Source of the DNA: Meandrina meandrites | Taxonomy: Eukaryota > Cnidaria > Anthozoa > Scleractinia > Meandrinidae | DNA: 64,000 bases | Reading direction: 5' to 3' | Assembly: GCA_963693305.1 (NCBI GenBank) | Contig: OY855904.1 | Coordinates: 50,939,761 to 51,003,760, forward strand | Part shown: piece by piece, positions 1-12,417 of the stretch | Layout of the letters: the number at the start of each line of letters is the position of its first letter | How positions within the stretch are numbered: the first letter of the stretch is position 1 | Position numbers and translations under genes: made by a program | The notes under the pieces: generated by a model | Database searches by the model: none | The model's input: only the letters and a program-made list of their open reading frames with translations | Told to the model about the DNA's origin: nothing

Positions 1-2440
1 TATGCGACGTGAATGTTCACAGTCAAACCCGACACTAAAATAATATTCAAGAGATGGATAAATTGTCGATACCACAAAGCCTGGGAAAATCTCATACTAA
101 TTTGGGGACATAAATTTAAAATTTAAGTATTAAACTCTGTTCTCATCAGCTTGAACAGTTACAACATGATAGCATAATGTAGACCTTCCACACCGCTTGG
201 ATGTTCGTCAGGAAATCAACCAATTTTTTAAAATCTCCGGTCTTGGGCATTTATCTCTTACCTAATAAGCAGACAGTGATAATGAGCATACGTGGACACC
301 TAAAAAGCGGCTGACAAGGATTTAACTTCGACCGAGATTATTGCTGGAGTATTCTCGCCATAATGGAAAAAAGAATTCCTCGATGGTAGACAGTAAAATT
401 TCATTAACGACGCTGCAGAAATGATATAGCAATCACGAATCGACTGACTCAGGCGCGTGGCTGCCTTTAAGCCCGTCATAGGCGTATGGTTCCGAATTTT
501 TGTCGGACTCGGGCAAAACTAGTTGAGATAAAACTAAAAAAAAAATCAAAAAGAGAGAAACGGAACAACGACTGTCATTTCCAAACATCAGGTTAAACTG
601 ATGTGCACAGGTTAGCTTCCGAAAAGGTGTGTTTTGTCAATCACGTTTCATCAACTCGTGATCCCATTGGTTAATAAAAGATGTTGTAAAACTTGTCGAT
701 TACACTCATTCATTCTTTCCGGCGTTCATCCCGAGTTGGAATCTATGAGATCCCGTGATACCTGTGTGATCATGTGATAACGTGGATAGTGAAAATAACG
801 CGATTTTTTCAATCTCATTAGAAAATATAAATAAATTACTTCATGGGAAGGGCGTGCATTTGATTTTTTTATACGCATGGGTGTTGACGTCCCAGAAATC
901 GTAAGAGTGAGCACAGTCAGAGAGAATTCCATATTAGATAACTTTCACCGAATTATCTTTGTCGTGGAGTTGGATAATTTATTTCACAGGGATTTTATTT
1001 TTACTGTAACTTGCTGGCGTGGCGTAAATCCGAAACATTTCAAAACATGCTGTTGGCGTGATTTCAAAACTCATAAATAAAGTAACACTTTTTATGAATC
1101 CCCGTGTGATAAGATGCCGGACTGGAGTCTGTAGGCTAACAAGTTGTTTCTTCAGAGAAACAACATTCACCATACTACACTTGATTTAAAACTAAGTAAA
1201 AGCAGAAATGCAGGTTAACATTCGGTTTTCAAATTATCACGCTATACAGCGTAGACATGATCAAGACAATACTGATAAGGGTGCAAAGCGCAATGGTAAA
1301 TCATGGTATAATGTAAAGCTCGTTCAGCCCACTCTATCTTCGTAGCTTGATGTAGGGAGAGAATATAGACTGAAAATCCCCCAGGAAAGCCTCGCTATTT
1401 TCTGCTTTTAGCTTTCCTGTGGCAATAAAGTCATTGTGAACAGTATGGACAAGATAATTAATAACATTTTCGGACAACGCCACACAAGGAATAACTTTTC
1501 TTTTAATAGGTTTCTGATTTTACTAGATCAAGAAGACTGCCGATGGAGGTTAATAGAGTATGCAACGTTTCAAAAAAACTATTGCTGGTTTTCACTGTCA
1601 CGCCGGAAAAAAGTAAATCCAAAACTATTGAGTAAAATAAACTTAGGAATATTATAGGTTGTAGAAAATTACCAGATATTCTGCTTGTCTCAGGTCTGTA
1701 CGGTATTCCGTACTCGAGTTATCCGTCAAAATGTTCCACACAAATTTACAGAGCACAGTATGGTAACGCCATGTTGGTGCCTTTGCATGTTGGTGCAACA
1801 TGGCGGCCGGAAATCAATGAAAACATCTGGAATTCACTTTTGCTATAAAAGGCAGTCAGATCACTCTCATTAACAAGTAAACACCTCTCGCAAAATCACA
1901 ACTGTTCAGATTGTTAAAAATCACAGGATGAGGCATTTTTTAAGGCATACGTGACAGCCTTCTGGCGGCCATCTTGATGTCGTGTGGTGTGAAATTCCTA
2001 AATTCAAAAGGTCTATCTTAAAGACGGCGGCTGCTATCAAGCTATAAAATACCTTCAGGAAGATATATATTAAGGATGTCTAATAGCAAGTGAATGATAA
2101 AAACCCAGGGGTCTTGCGATTCTGGATTTTAGAATTTTGATAACGTCACCTGAAAACCAGTTTAATTAAACCTAAAAAAATTGTAAACGTTTTTGTTTTT
2201 CATGCATTAAAATTATTGAGTGCATTTTTATCCCAATTTCAACACTCACGCATTAGGCATTGTGTAATTAAGAAGGGAAAAGTCCTGGGAACGAGGTTGA
2301 TTTGAGTCATATTTGTCAGATTTGAGTCATATTAAATAGTTCGAGTTAGTGGGAAGTTCGAGGTCACCCTATTTCGAGTTAGCTGATAGTAAACGACTAT
2401 GAAAGTAGAGTCAAGACCTGAGCAAATGAGATTTTGTTCG
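1..2440. other. Intergenic DNA, no gene recognised
   Basis: No reading frame longer than about 75 codons and no recognisable protein motif is seen on either strand. A short inverted pair, GCCATGTTG and CAACATGGC, lies near 1768-1805; this word occurs in other anthozoan-type repeats in the window (see 47394-47430). Between 2295 and 2345 the word TTTGAGTCATATT occurs twice in tandem. From about 2335 the DNA has several copies of TTCGAGTTAG, continuing on the far side of the element at 2454-2918. Confidence 0.5.
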
Positions 2441-2453
2441 AGTTAGCAGGAAG

Positions 2454-2918
2454 CCCGGGGGGGGGGGGGGGGGTACTCCCCTAAATTTAGGATAGGGGTG
2501 TGCCGCGAACGTTCTCAAATCCTGACCCTATCTAAGGATAAAGAAAACGAAAATTAATACCCTTTCTAAGGCCCAAACCTGAAAATTGACACCCTATTCA
2601 AGGGGAGGAGAAGCATTGTGTGACGACTCAAATAACGGCTAACCGCGCACGGCAAAGCTCAAATCTTTCAAAATCGCTTTGTTAATACTTAATGACGGAT
2701 AGTTCAGTTTTAACAGACAATTTTTTTTCGTTTAGCCTGGCGTTTATTTGAGCTGAAAGAATTTAGCTACCCTATCTAAGGATCACACCGGGAACACAAT
2801 GCCAAAAGGGACAAAAGTGATACCCTATTTAAGGACCGAGAACCTCAAAAAACATACCCTATCCCGCGGCACATACCTATATAGCCCATAAATGGGAGTA
2901 CCTCCCCCCCCCCCGGGG
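2454..2918. mobile_element. Non-autonomous hAT-like element with G-run termini
   Basis: The ends are inverted: CCC plus a long G-run plus TACTCCC on the left, and GGGAGTACC plus a C-run plus GGGG on the right. The 8 bases GCAGGAAG flank both sides (2446-2453 and 2919-2926), an 8 bp target duplication as expected for the hAT superfamily. The flanking GAGTTAG-rich DNA reads continuously when the element is removed. There is no coding capacity. The inside repeats CCTATCTAAGG-like words in both orientations. Superfamily assignment is inferred from duplication length only. Confidence 0.65.
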
Positions 2919-3056
2919 GCAGGAAGATCGAATTCACCGAGTTTGAGTTAGCAAGGTGCTACTGTAACTCATGATTGCTGGATGCATGACGACATCTGAT
3001 ATGTTAACCCCCGAGTGTTTCGTTGTTTCACTTTCGAACGGAGCAAACTTCGCCGT

Positions 3057-3700
3057 CGTATTAAGAGCAATTTTCTGAGAGTTTCGAGAATCGAAAGACG
3101 GTCGCGAAAAATCGAATTTTTTTTTATTTCGCCCAAACATTCCTTTAGGTGAACTTATTTGAGGAAAAATAGTTTCAAGTTCCAAGGATTCATTTAACGG
3201 GCGAAATTTAAAAAAGTTTGAAAATTGGATATAATGGCGGTTTTCACCGCTTTGAAGGTTCGAATTTTCACGCTTCTTTACCAAAACGCTGGAGGCGTAA
3301 GAATGACCGTACAAAAACGAAACTTGGCACAAATATTATCTTATCCTTATTCTTTAAAACCGTGTAAAAAGTTTCTCGAAATTTTGTTTCTAGCTTTTGA
3401 ACTCGGCGTGTCTATACAGTCGCCATTTGCGTCTGTCAACAAGGGACAAATATGAGCCAACTTTGACTACCTTAAATGACCTCTGGTATATATCATTTGG
3501 CCAAAAAATCTACATCTTAGGAAACGTTTGTTTATGTTCCTTCCACGAGGAAAGTTATAGCTCTGGGAATCAAATACTTCCCCGGCAGTAAAATAAACTG
3601 TCATGGCATCTAAGCGAGTTGCATTTTATGCTAATCACTGGGTTATTCTTGGAATACCATCTTCATGTTAACACGAAAGAACGACTCACCGTTTCCTGCC
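3057..3700 (+). repeat. Uninterrupted copy of a large inverted repeat
   Basis: This stretch matches, in opposite orientation, the sequence at 8757-9302 followed by 6470-6575. Examples are GCGGTTTTCACCGCTTTGAA here against the reverse at 9101-9125, and the CCCGGCAGTAAAATAAACTG end against 8760-8780. It has no insertion at the point where the other copy is split, so it is the empty site for the element at 6576-8754. Just left of it (3008-3055) lies a piece related to the exon-like block of the 37.8-47 kb repeats (CCCCCGAGTGTTTCG). Short open frames within it are low-complexity and not convincing. Confidence 0.75.
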
Positions 3701-4205
3701 CGTGTTTGACTTGTTTCTGCTGTTAAACAAATGATTTGAACTATCCAGCGTCCTGTTGAGTCGTTTTATAAAACATAAACAGTGAACCAGCTCGCATCGC
3801 GGAGCTCCATGTTTGAATTGATCGTAAACTTAAACATTATTGATAACTCTACAGGGATGATACCCGTGAATTGACATCTCAACGGCACAGATGTGGCCGT
3901 TTTTATCTCCCCGCTTGGCTGTTGTTGATAACGTGTTTGAATTTCCACCTCTGATATTAAAGTAATCTATTTGTACTGATGCATGAGCGAAGAAATATCG
4001 AAATGAATGACCTTTGCAGTGACCCGGTTGTCACGTTGCTTGGTGTCGCACCGGCACGAGATCCGTCACGCCATAATGTCACGGTATTTAAAAATGTAAA
4101 ATGTGAAAATTAGAATAGCAACATTTCTCAAACAAGTTTCATTTCCTTCCAAGAGATCGTTACATCATACTACGAAATGATGACATGGCTTTAGCAAAGG
4201 ATTTT

Positions 4206-4645
4206 TACGGGGGGTACTCAGTATTTCAAGTGACGGGGATGATCGAATGGGAGCAAAAATCAAGACCCAAAAAATCCCTTGGGCTTCCAACAAAACCCAA
4301 AAAAATCCCTTGACCAAAAATTAACCCCTAAAAAATCCCATGCCGAATTTCTGACCCTTAAAATTTTAAGCATTAAAAACATTAGAAATTGAATGTTTGT
4401 GTTTTTTTATTTATCAAATCATCTGAATAATCCTTCCTTCATCTGCTTTAACAACAGTAGAAACATCCAAGAACACTTTGCCTAGGTCAGTAATACCCAG
4501 AATAATCCTTGCTTAAATCAAGCCACCAAAAAAAAAAAATACTTGCCAAGTTTTCCTACTCAAAAACATCCCGGTATCGAAAATTTCAAACCCAAAAAAT
4601 CCTTCTATCATCCCCGTCATTTAAAATCCCGAGTACCCCACCCAC
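4206..4645. mobile_element. Small inverted-repeat element with GGGGTACTC termini
   Basis: The left end (GGGGTACTCAGTATTTCAAG, then TGACGGGGATGAT) is mirrored at the right end (ATCATCCCCGTCATTTAAA, then GAGTACCCC). Inverted termini are about 40 bp with a few mismatches. The body repeats AAAATCCC / CCCAAAAAAT words. There is no open frame. The GGGGTACTC end resembles the element at 2454-2918, so they may be related families. I could not define a target duplication. Confidence 0.6.
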
Positions 4646-6469
4646 CTGGGGCTCAAGCTCGACATATGAGTAATTCTATGTTGTCTTTTTGCAGTGTTAC
4701 ATAATTTGAGCTATTTCCATATTTGTGTGCTGTGTGGTTCTTGAACTGATTCAGAGCGTTTTAGTGCAGTTTTGGTTCCAACCGTTTTTTCCTTATATGT
4801 CGAGCTTAGGCTACCTGTGGTTTGCCCCTTGAATACCCTTGGCGTTTTTATTTTAATTTCGTGTTATTTACAATAAGTGTTCACTTATACGCGCTCCCCC
4901 ACCCCTCCTCCCTTTACCCGGTCATCTGCAAGCTTTGCTTTTCGTCCTTGCTTCACTTTCGTGTATCATGTGCGCTCAAGCACAAAGCGATCCCCACAAG
5001 AAAAAGATGGGTACCCTCACTTAAATGACACATTTTTTCATGCCAGGGTGATCTAGACCGCCAGCAATGTATGACCACGTTTTTGATTTATTTAACTGCA
5101 ACCCTAAACGATTTTACGAACGCTTAAGATAATGGCGTTCTGTTCTAAATACCCTTAGTAATTTTACCCCTAAGCGAGACAAAAAATATACACTTCCTTT
5201 TCATATCGGAGTTCTCCACGTCGCAAAGAGTGCAAAGTATCATTGAAGCGTTTGGTATTGCGGGGATTTTTGCAGTAGACGAGTCCCACAAGTCATTGAC
5301 AATATGCCCTCGCCACAGAGGACTCACAGAGCAGAGTATGGTATTCGCTGGAGATGCTCTCCAACTTCCCACCGATGATGCTGGTATCCTGGCCAGCGAA
5401 GAGGAGGACAACTTTGCTCGGGCAAGGGCAACTATCATCTCCATCACTCTTCAGCATCCTATCACGTACGATCAGTACGATATTTGCAGCATGGCGAAGG
5501 ATGGATCACTGGCTTCAAAACATTTGTCAGAAACTGGAATTAGAGGTGTCACCAAAGCCCATTTTCCGTAAAAAAAAATAAAAAATACTTGGACCTACTT
5601 ATTAAAGCCGTGGCCAGTTGCACTTGCCAGCTCCAAGGGTAAATATCAAGAACTATGTGGAAACTGAACAGATCATATTAGCGTTGTACGGACTGAACTC
5701 AGTGCTCCTCACACCTATCAGAAATTTATGGCAATATCCCCCCCCCCCCCCCCTCCCCCGTACTAATATTCGCGTACGGAATTGCAAAATTACTGTATTT
5801 CTTGTGAAAGATCTTCTTTCGTGTTACTGATTACACATGAAAAACAGTGTCAGACTTTTATTCACTCGCTGAAGCTTCAATATTGTTCGATGCCTGATTC
5901 ATTATTAGTGAGAAAAATCACGCACGCGACGCACTTCCTTTACATGACGTATTGTAAAGATATGAAATAAGAATAATAAATAAAATGTAAGAGAACGTTT
6001 CCAAATCGGAAATTGGATGATAAATATGGTATTGTCTTTAATCATGCTGGGAAATATAAGGATGGAACAATAAAATGGGAAATTCTTTACCGAGAGACAA
6101 GGAGCGTGACTGGTTACCGGTGTCTTGCGTTACTAGTTAATTATATGCAGAATTCAAATGCTTTCGAAGCTTCGGCGGGCTTCAGATTTAGCAGCGAGTA
6201 ATTGGTTCCTTGTTGTTAAAAAAAGTTATCCTTACGCAAATTTAGATGCGTTCAAGGTTTTTAAGGACAAAAAGCTATGAACGGAGTCCATATCAAAGAA
6301 AATCATTTTGCAACGTCTTTAAAATGGCATTGCGAGGTCTTGCGAATGTCCCGATTATCATGTTTTCCGATAACTGTTTACTTCAAAAAATATTCAACTT
6401 CGATGGATTTCCCGACTCAACACGACCACTGGAAGCAGAAATGAACTTCGACGACAGCAGAAGTGAGGT
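4646..6469. other. Intergenic DNA with a weak exon-like remnant
   Basis: No recognised gene. A C-run lies at about 5738-5753. The open frame at 5230-5571 (+) contains LTICPRHRG, which faintly resembles a Cys/His stretch common in cnidarian repeat-encoded proteins. It has no further support, so I do not call it a gene. Confidence 0.4.
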
Positions 6470-6575
6470 GCAAAAGTGGTAAGTCGTTCATTCGCGTCAA
6501 TCGTTGACTTTGAGATGTTATTCCAAGAATATCCCAGTGATTTGCATAAAATGCAACTCGCTTACATGCCATGAC
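6470..6575 (-). repeat. Outer part of the split inverted-repeat copy
   Basis: Read on the minus strand this piece continues the sequence of 8757-9302 and matches 3601-3700 (shared GCGAGTTGCATTTTATGC, with small differences). With 8757-9302 it is one copy of the inverted repeat, cut by the element at 6576-8754. Confidence 0.7.
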
Positions 6576-8754
6576 GAGGGGGGCGTAAGGGGGGTTAAAA
6601 AACCGCAAAACCGCACAGATATGCGGCAAAAAACCACAAACCGCATCATTGTTTACCGCAAAAACCGTAACCGCAGCAACGAATGAGAGCCACACAGAAA
6701 ACTTGTCCTCATCAGGATGCATAACAATCAACCGAAATTTGTTCCTTTTCCGAAAATTTTCTCCGCTCGTCCCCTCCTCATAAAAATAGGCCACGCCGTT
6801 TATAGTGGTTTCACTGTCCAGCTCGCTTGCCATATCTCGCAGATCTGGATTCCTCGCAATGTGCAAGGACTGCAAGAGGTCCAAGAGAACACGGCGACCA
6901 GAACGTGCAGAACAATGAAACATAAACCTGATAGCACTTCATCCGGCCTGGTCGGTCTCAATCAGTGTCACGAATTCGGCATATCATTGGATAAAATCTT
7001 TAAGGTGGTACACTGGAGTTTGGCTCAAAAATGAAACATATCAAAACATTTAAGGATTTCAAAGATAACATAGATTTATTCACAATTCCAAGACATAAGC
7101 GCTCCATTCTGGCTATGTGCGGAATAATTAAAGCCTAAAGTTGGTTGCTAAGCTGGCGCTTTGCGCCGCCATATTGAATTTATTGTGTGACACGCACCAA
7201 TGGTTGATTTGAGGCTGCTTTTGCCGCTGAAAAGCTTTGCTACATCTTGGAAGACACAAGTTCAGGTCCGCTGTAGCTTTCCTGTGAAAGTGTCTGCAAA
7301 ATAGTCTACAAAAGAAGCTAAATGACGATCATTATACCGGACGAACGTGATTTAGAAAGCGGCATTGTGTTACACTATCGATCGTTGTGAAATATCGACT
7401 ATAAGCCAAAGTCAGTCCTTCAGAGCAATTTACGCGTCTTGAATTCAAAGTTGATGGCAGAAATAAACTTAACTCGTGTCCTTTGTGTAGTTCCTTGGTA
7501 TTTTGGCTCCATTTAATGGCTATATCGTGGTTTATTTCGTTTTTTGGACTCGTGACATTATATTTACACAACACCGCAAGAATGTGCCGCCCAGCATGAG
7601 ATTCTTCACGGGATACGTGCGCAGTAACTCAGTACGCCTATTATCCGCTGTGCCCATTAGCCGAGGTCTCAAAATCACACCGTTGCTATGCATTACGTAA
7701 TTGTTTACGCCGCCATGTTGAACTTCGTCAAAGGACGGACAAGATCGTAGATTTTCGGCATTCTTCGCGCGGTAATCGGTCATGTGTTGCCACAAACACT
7801 TCGAACAGCGGTTTTATAAGAAGATTTCAAAATGGCGCCCGATAAAACACGATTTATGATGCGATATCGGCGAGAAACTACCACAATTTAAGGACCTACA
7901 CAGACCGCACTGAAAGGTATTTTAAGAATAAAGTTGTAGATTTATCGTATCTGAATGAAATTTGCGTGGTTTGTTGTTATGGTGTAAGAGAAACATTTCA
8001 CGGGAGCCCGGAGCAAAAGGAGTTTTCTTCGCGATGTAAGCGCCGCGTAAATTATCAGCACGTGTTTTTTACTTTAACACTCGATATCTGAGGAAAGATG
8101 CGGCATTCCGCTCCGGGCTCCCGCAGGATTTTTCCTTTTCTGTATAGGAATAGACTCCTGCATTTCATTTTGACCAGCTTTTGAAAAGAAAGCCGTAAAA
8201 CGAAAATTTCTAAATTTTGAGCCCGCAATTCAAATGGGGTGTGTCACCTGAGGTGTGAAAATTGTCACCTCAAACATCAATTTTTCTGAAGCTTAACTTA
8301 AGTTGTCTTGACCTGATATGTTTTTACTTCAACCACTTCTCTTAATTTTGAGAAATTTCCATCCAAAACGGACCTGTCAAACTCCAGGGTACCACCTTAA
8401 TCGTCTTTAGTATTAACTGGAAAAGCTATTATTACAAACCACAATGCCGGATTGCATAACAATGACTCTGACTGTGTAAACGACGTAAACGGATATGCTG
8501 TAAAACAAAACACTCGGATCCAAAACGTCAAATCAAGCAAAACAACCGGATATCGAAAGTTTTTTTTGGAAAACTAACCGATTCATATAACCGCAGAAAT
8601 GTTTCTCACCGATTACCGCGAGCTAAAAGTTGTAATAACCGCAAACCGCAAAATGTTGTAAAACCGCAAAACCGCGAGTTAAAAATAAAATAACCGCAAA
8701 CCGCACAAAAAAATAACGCAAAACCGCATCACCGCAAACCCTTACGCCCCCCTC
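6576..8754. mobile_element. DNA transposon with ACCGC-rich inverted termini, unknown family
   Basis: The ends are inverted: GAGGGGGGCGTAAGGG at 6576 and CCCTTACGCCCCCCTC at 8739-8754. Next to them are about 100-150 bp of degenerate AACCGCAAAACCGC repeats in mirrored orientation (6595-6680, 8575-8740). CATGAC flanks both sides (6570-6575 and 8755-8760), while the paralogous site near 3600 has it once, so the boundaries are well supported. A minus-strand open frame covers 6576-6923 but continues beyond the element; it matches nothing I recognise. A second element is nested at 7000-8400. Confidence 0.75.
7000..8400. mobile_element. TTAA-flanked non-autonomous element, GGTGG termini
   Basis: TTAA occurs at 7000-7003 and 8397-8400. 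Just inside are mirrored ends: GGTGGTACACTGGAGTTTG on the left and CAAACTCCAGGGTACCACC on the right, with about two mismatches in 20. TTAA duplication is typical of the Kolobok and piggyBac groups. There is no transposase frame. The terminus resembles those of the elements at 12418 and 35273. Confidence 0.75.
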
Positions 8755-8756
8755 CA

Positions 8757-9302
8757 TGACAGTTTATTTTACTGCCGGGGAAGTATTTGATTCCCAGAGC
8801 TATAACTTTCCTGGTGGAAGGAACATAAACAAACGTTTCCTAAGATGTAGATTTTTTGGCCAAATGATATATACCAGAGGTCATTTAAGGTAGTCAAAGT
8901 TGGCTCATATTTGTCCCTGGTTGACAAACACAAATGGCGACTGTATAGACACGCCGAGTTCAAAAGCTAGAAACAAAATTTCGAGAAACTTTTTACACGG
9001 TTTTAAAGAATAAGGATAAGATAATATTTGTGCCAAGTTTCGTTTTTGTACGGTCATTAACGGCCTCCAGCGTTTTGGTAAAGAAGCGTGCAAATTCGAA
9101 CCTTCAAAGCGGTGAAAACCGCCATTATATCCAATTTTCAAACTTTTTTAAATTTCGCCCGTTAAATGAATCCTTGGAACTTGAAACTATTTTTCCTCAA
9201 ATAAGTTCACCTAAAGGAACGTTTGGGCGAAATAAAAAAAAAAATTCGATTTTTCGCGACTGTCTTTCGATTCTCGAAACTCTCAGAAAATTGCTGTTAA
9301 AG
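8757..9302 (-). repeat. Inner part of the split inverted-repeat copy
   Basis: This matches 3057-3604 in reverse orientation with only scattered differences. Open frames in both copies (for example 9030-9320) arise from the same non-coding sequence and are not taken as genes. The two copies face each other about 5 kb apart. Confidence 0.75.
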
Positions 9303-9960
9303 CGCAACAAGAGAAAATGAGGGGACAGAGGGGGAAACTGTCAAGTCCATTTGAGTTATCTTTAGAAATGCGGAGGTCCACGGAAACGTAGTTCCGGTTC
9401 TCGTGAAATCAATAGACCATGCCCGCGTGTTGCTGATCAGCTGTTGGATATTCAGCATGCTTTTTCCAAGTGGAATTTACAGGCGTTTAGAGTTCGACAT
9501 CGATATTGGCAATGAAAGTTTGTATCGAAAGCATCCCGACGTTAACGACTTCTGAAGATGCTAAAATGTCATAAGGATCGTGACAGACCTACTCGAACTA
9601 CCTACCATGGAATTTGTAGTTGCGACGTGTTTTGGTAACGATTGTCTTCAAAGTTTCGCTCCGAGAACCGTGTCTTTTAATAGGTAATTTGCCTCATAAG
9701 ATATAATAGGAGGCTTTTTGGACATCGTCTTCGCCTACGCTTCCTACTGTATTATTGAGAGGCATTTCAAGCTGAATAGAGCACACAGTTCACAAGACTG
9801 CACGGTTTCCAGCAGTTTTTCGAAATTAGAACCTCTCTTATTTGCTAAATGCTTCAGTCCGTGCGATTTGATTTGGCTCATTTCAATTTGCAAGATATGT
9901 TATGTTCGCTTTGGGGGGACAAGGTCTGAAACTTTCCGTGAACTTCCGTGAACTTTCCGC

Positions 9961-12410
9961 TTAACGGGGGGACTTAACCTAAAATTTGACCAAAATGTCT
10001 ATATTTTTGTTTTTCCAAAATCTTACACTTCTGGCATAGAAGAATGCTATGCTGAGTGTTTTAGAGTTAATATTGCGCTGTTTCATTGCTAGCGAAGCGT
10101 TTTATTTAGTACAGTGAAAAAAACAGTTTCGGTTACCATGGCAACGCAAAGTAGCATTTTTTGGTTTTACATCGATTTCTGTCCCTGCAGTCCATCCAAT
10201 TCCCACAAATCCTCCTCCACTTTTGTGAGGAAACTATATGACCTATTACATGACGTTTAAGACTTTCGTAGACCTCATGGGATCGAAATTCGTCGAACCG
10301 AAGCTAACCGAACGTGTTATCGCAACAGTGGAGATTGAGAGAACAAGAGGTAGCTTTCTTATAGCGGGTTTTGGGTCAAAATGCCCGGAAGAAAGAAGAA
10401 AAATGTTTACAGAAAGAAACGGAAAGGAAACTCTTTCACTGGCGTTCAGAGACACGCGAAAAAAGCGAAGAAAACGCCACCAGATGATAGCGGAGTTCCC
10501 GAACTAGTAGCTGGTGTATCATGTCAACAACCTTCATCGGATTCTGAAAGTGATCAATCGCTGAGTGCTTCCCGACTGAAAATGACGCCAGAAGATTATT
10601 CTGATAGTTTTCCAGAATGTTTTGACGATGAAACGGCTTGCCTGGGAGGGGGATATAGGCTCGTAGACTTGACGAAGTTGTCTTCGACACTGTCAGAAGC
10701 TCATGTTTGCAAGGAAGGTGAGAAATTATAACATACATGTAAAGAGTACTACCTCTGGCAAGTGATTCCGCGCTTATTACTGTTAAAAAGACGTAGAATA
10801 TATTGCAGTCAAAACTGTTTTCAGTTATTTTAGCTAGATTGGGTTGATCTTCTTGAACAGATTTGTCACTGATAATTAAATATTTCAGTACTAACTAAGA
10901 TCACTTTAAAAAGGTCAATCATCTTTTTGCATTATGTGCTTAGTAAACAAATTCAAATGTTCATGAACAAGTGATTTTGTTTTAACTGTAGTCAATGCCC
11001 ATGTCATCTTGTAGGCTCTTCAACTGTAAAAGAAAACCCGTCTGGGAGAAATGGATTAATGGCTGATCTCTCGGTGGAGTGCAGCACATGCCTTGATGCT
11101 ACACCACTTAAAACGTCGTCCACTATAACCAAGAGAGGGCAGTCCTTTGATGTAAATCGGTGTGCGGTTTATCATTCCCTCGAAACAGGAGGTGGCTACG
11201 AAGGACTTGTTTCCTTTTGCAGTATTATGAACATGCCATGTTTATCTGAGCCTGCCTACTACAAACAAGTCGACACCATTCTGGAAGCTTTGGAGGCTCT
11301 GGAAGCTTTGGAGGCTGAAGCTGATGATGAAATGAGGTCTGCAGGGCAAAGGGTGCGTGCCCACATTTTAAAAGAAAATGGAGAGTTGAACAGTGATGAC
11401 AAAGCTCCTTGAAAGATGTGTGCGTGGTGCTACACAAAACCACAATGAGTGTATCAACTCAATGGTTTGGGTTTGTTGCCCGAAACATAAACACCATGGT
11501 GTTAAGGTGATCTGTTGCGCAGTAGCTTCTGCTGTTTGCCACTTTCACACTGGAGCTGCAAGCAGAGTGAGTGTAATGAACAGACTCTCCATTCCAGCTG
11601 GAATGTTTACAAAAAAGGCATCAGAGAAAAAGGACACGAGGCGGCTCAAAAAATCAGACTTGCAGGCTTCTGCAAAAGAGAAGAAACGCCGCCAAGGGAT
11701 GCAGCTGCTGCGTACACGCAGAGAAGAGGCCCTCAGGGAGGCTGAGGGCATCACATATGAAGCAGGCAGCTTCTAATTGATTGAAATGGACAATTTCATT
11801 CAAGTTCATGACTTAAATGTACCATAAGTGCTATGAACAACCTTAAATTTAGTGTTCCAACTTTCAATCAGTTTTTCTCAGAATATGCTTTTTCCGACTT
11901 TGAGAAAAAATATTTCTTGAAGGATTTGACCAATTAACTTGAAATTTTCAGTGTTTATTGCTTTCAAAGTCTTTTCTTGGATGAGCATAGAACTTTTCTG
12001 TATGTTTGATTTGGAAAAAGTTACAAGGAAAAATGGCTCCAAAATTGACCCCGAAAAATTGGGCCCACTTTAAGTTGGCACTGTAGCCAAAGTATTTATT
12101 TGATAACAAAGTTCTATGCTCATCCCACAAAATAGCTTCTAAACTGTCTATTAAGTTAAAAAACTCAAAATTTTAGATTAACTGTGGCAAGATATCTTTT
12201 CTCAAGTACACTCAGGCCATACACAGTATGGGGTCACAATATTTGACCCATATCAGGTTACACATAACCGCAATGCAAAAATGTTGCTTATTTCTAAAAT
12301 CTGTGGTTCATAAGCTTTCCATTGATATATGGTTTTGTATGGTTTGAGTGAAACCCTTAGAAGTTACAAATCATTGCAAAAAGGTGCAAATTTTAAGTCC
12401 CCCCTTTTAA
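9961..12410 (+). mobile_element. Kolobok-type DNA transposon, internally deleted
   Basis: TTAA lies at 9961-9964 and 12407-12410. Inside these, GGGGGGACTTAACCTAAAATTTG is mirrored by CAAATTTTAAGTCCCCCC with a small indel. The element carries the broken transposase gene at 10381-11776 in + orientation, with about 400 bp upstream and 630 bp of non-coding DNA downstream. TTAA duplication plus this transposase type fits Kolobok; databases also label such proteins Mutator-like transposase, so the superfamily name is an inference. Confidence 0.65.
10381..11776 (+). pseudogene. Mutator-like/Kolobok-like transposase, core deleted
   Basis: Exon 1 (10381-10717) starts MPGRKKKN, is rich in Lys/Arg then Ser/Asp, and ends at a GTGAG donor. 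Intron phase matches exon 2, which begins after the TTGTAG acceptor at 11014. Exon 2 has a CSTCLD zinc-knuckle-like pair and YHSLETGGGYEGL and FCSIMNMPC, which I recognise from anthozoan Mutator-like transposases. At about 11390-11400 the sequence jumps directly to the family's C-terminal part (RCVRGATQNHNECINSMVW, then CAVASAVCHFHTGA), now in another frame. The central catalytic region, normally several hundred residues, is absent. A small in-frame EALEAL expansion sits at 11281-11320. This copy cannot make an active enzyme. Confidence 0.7.
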
Positions 12411-12417
12411 CTTGCAT

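Noticed and set aside
2934..3332. Minus-strand open frame of 132 codons
   Set aside because: It lies in the large inverted repeat; a similar frame appears in the other copy only because the DNA is the same, and the residues are low-complexity without a known motif.
5230..5571. Open frame with LTICPRHRG
   Set aside because: The resemblance to a cnidarian Cys/His repeat protein is limited to a few residues, with no splice context or second motif.
10238..10507. Open frame overlapping the transposase first exon
   Set aside because: It is a shadow frame of the real exon starting at 10381, whose splice phase fits exon 2.
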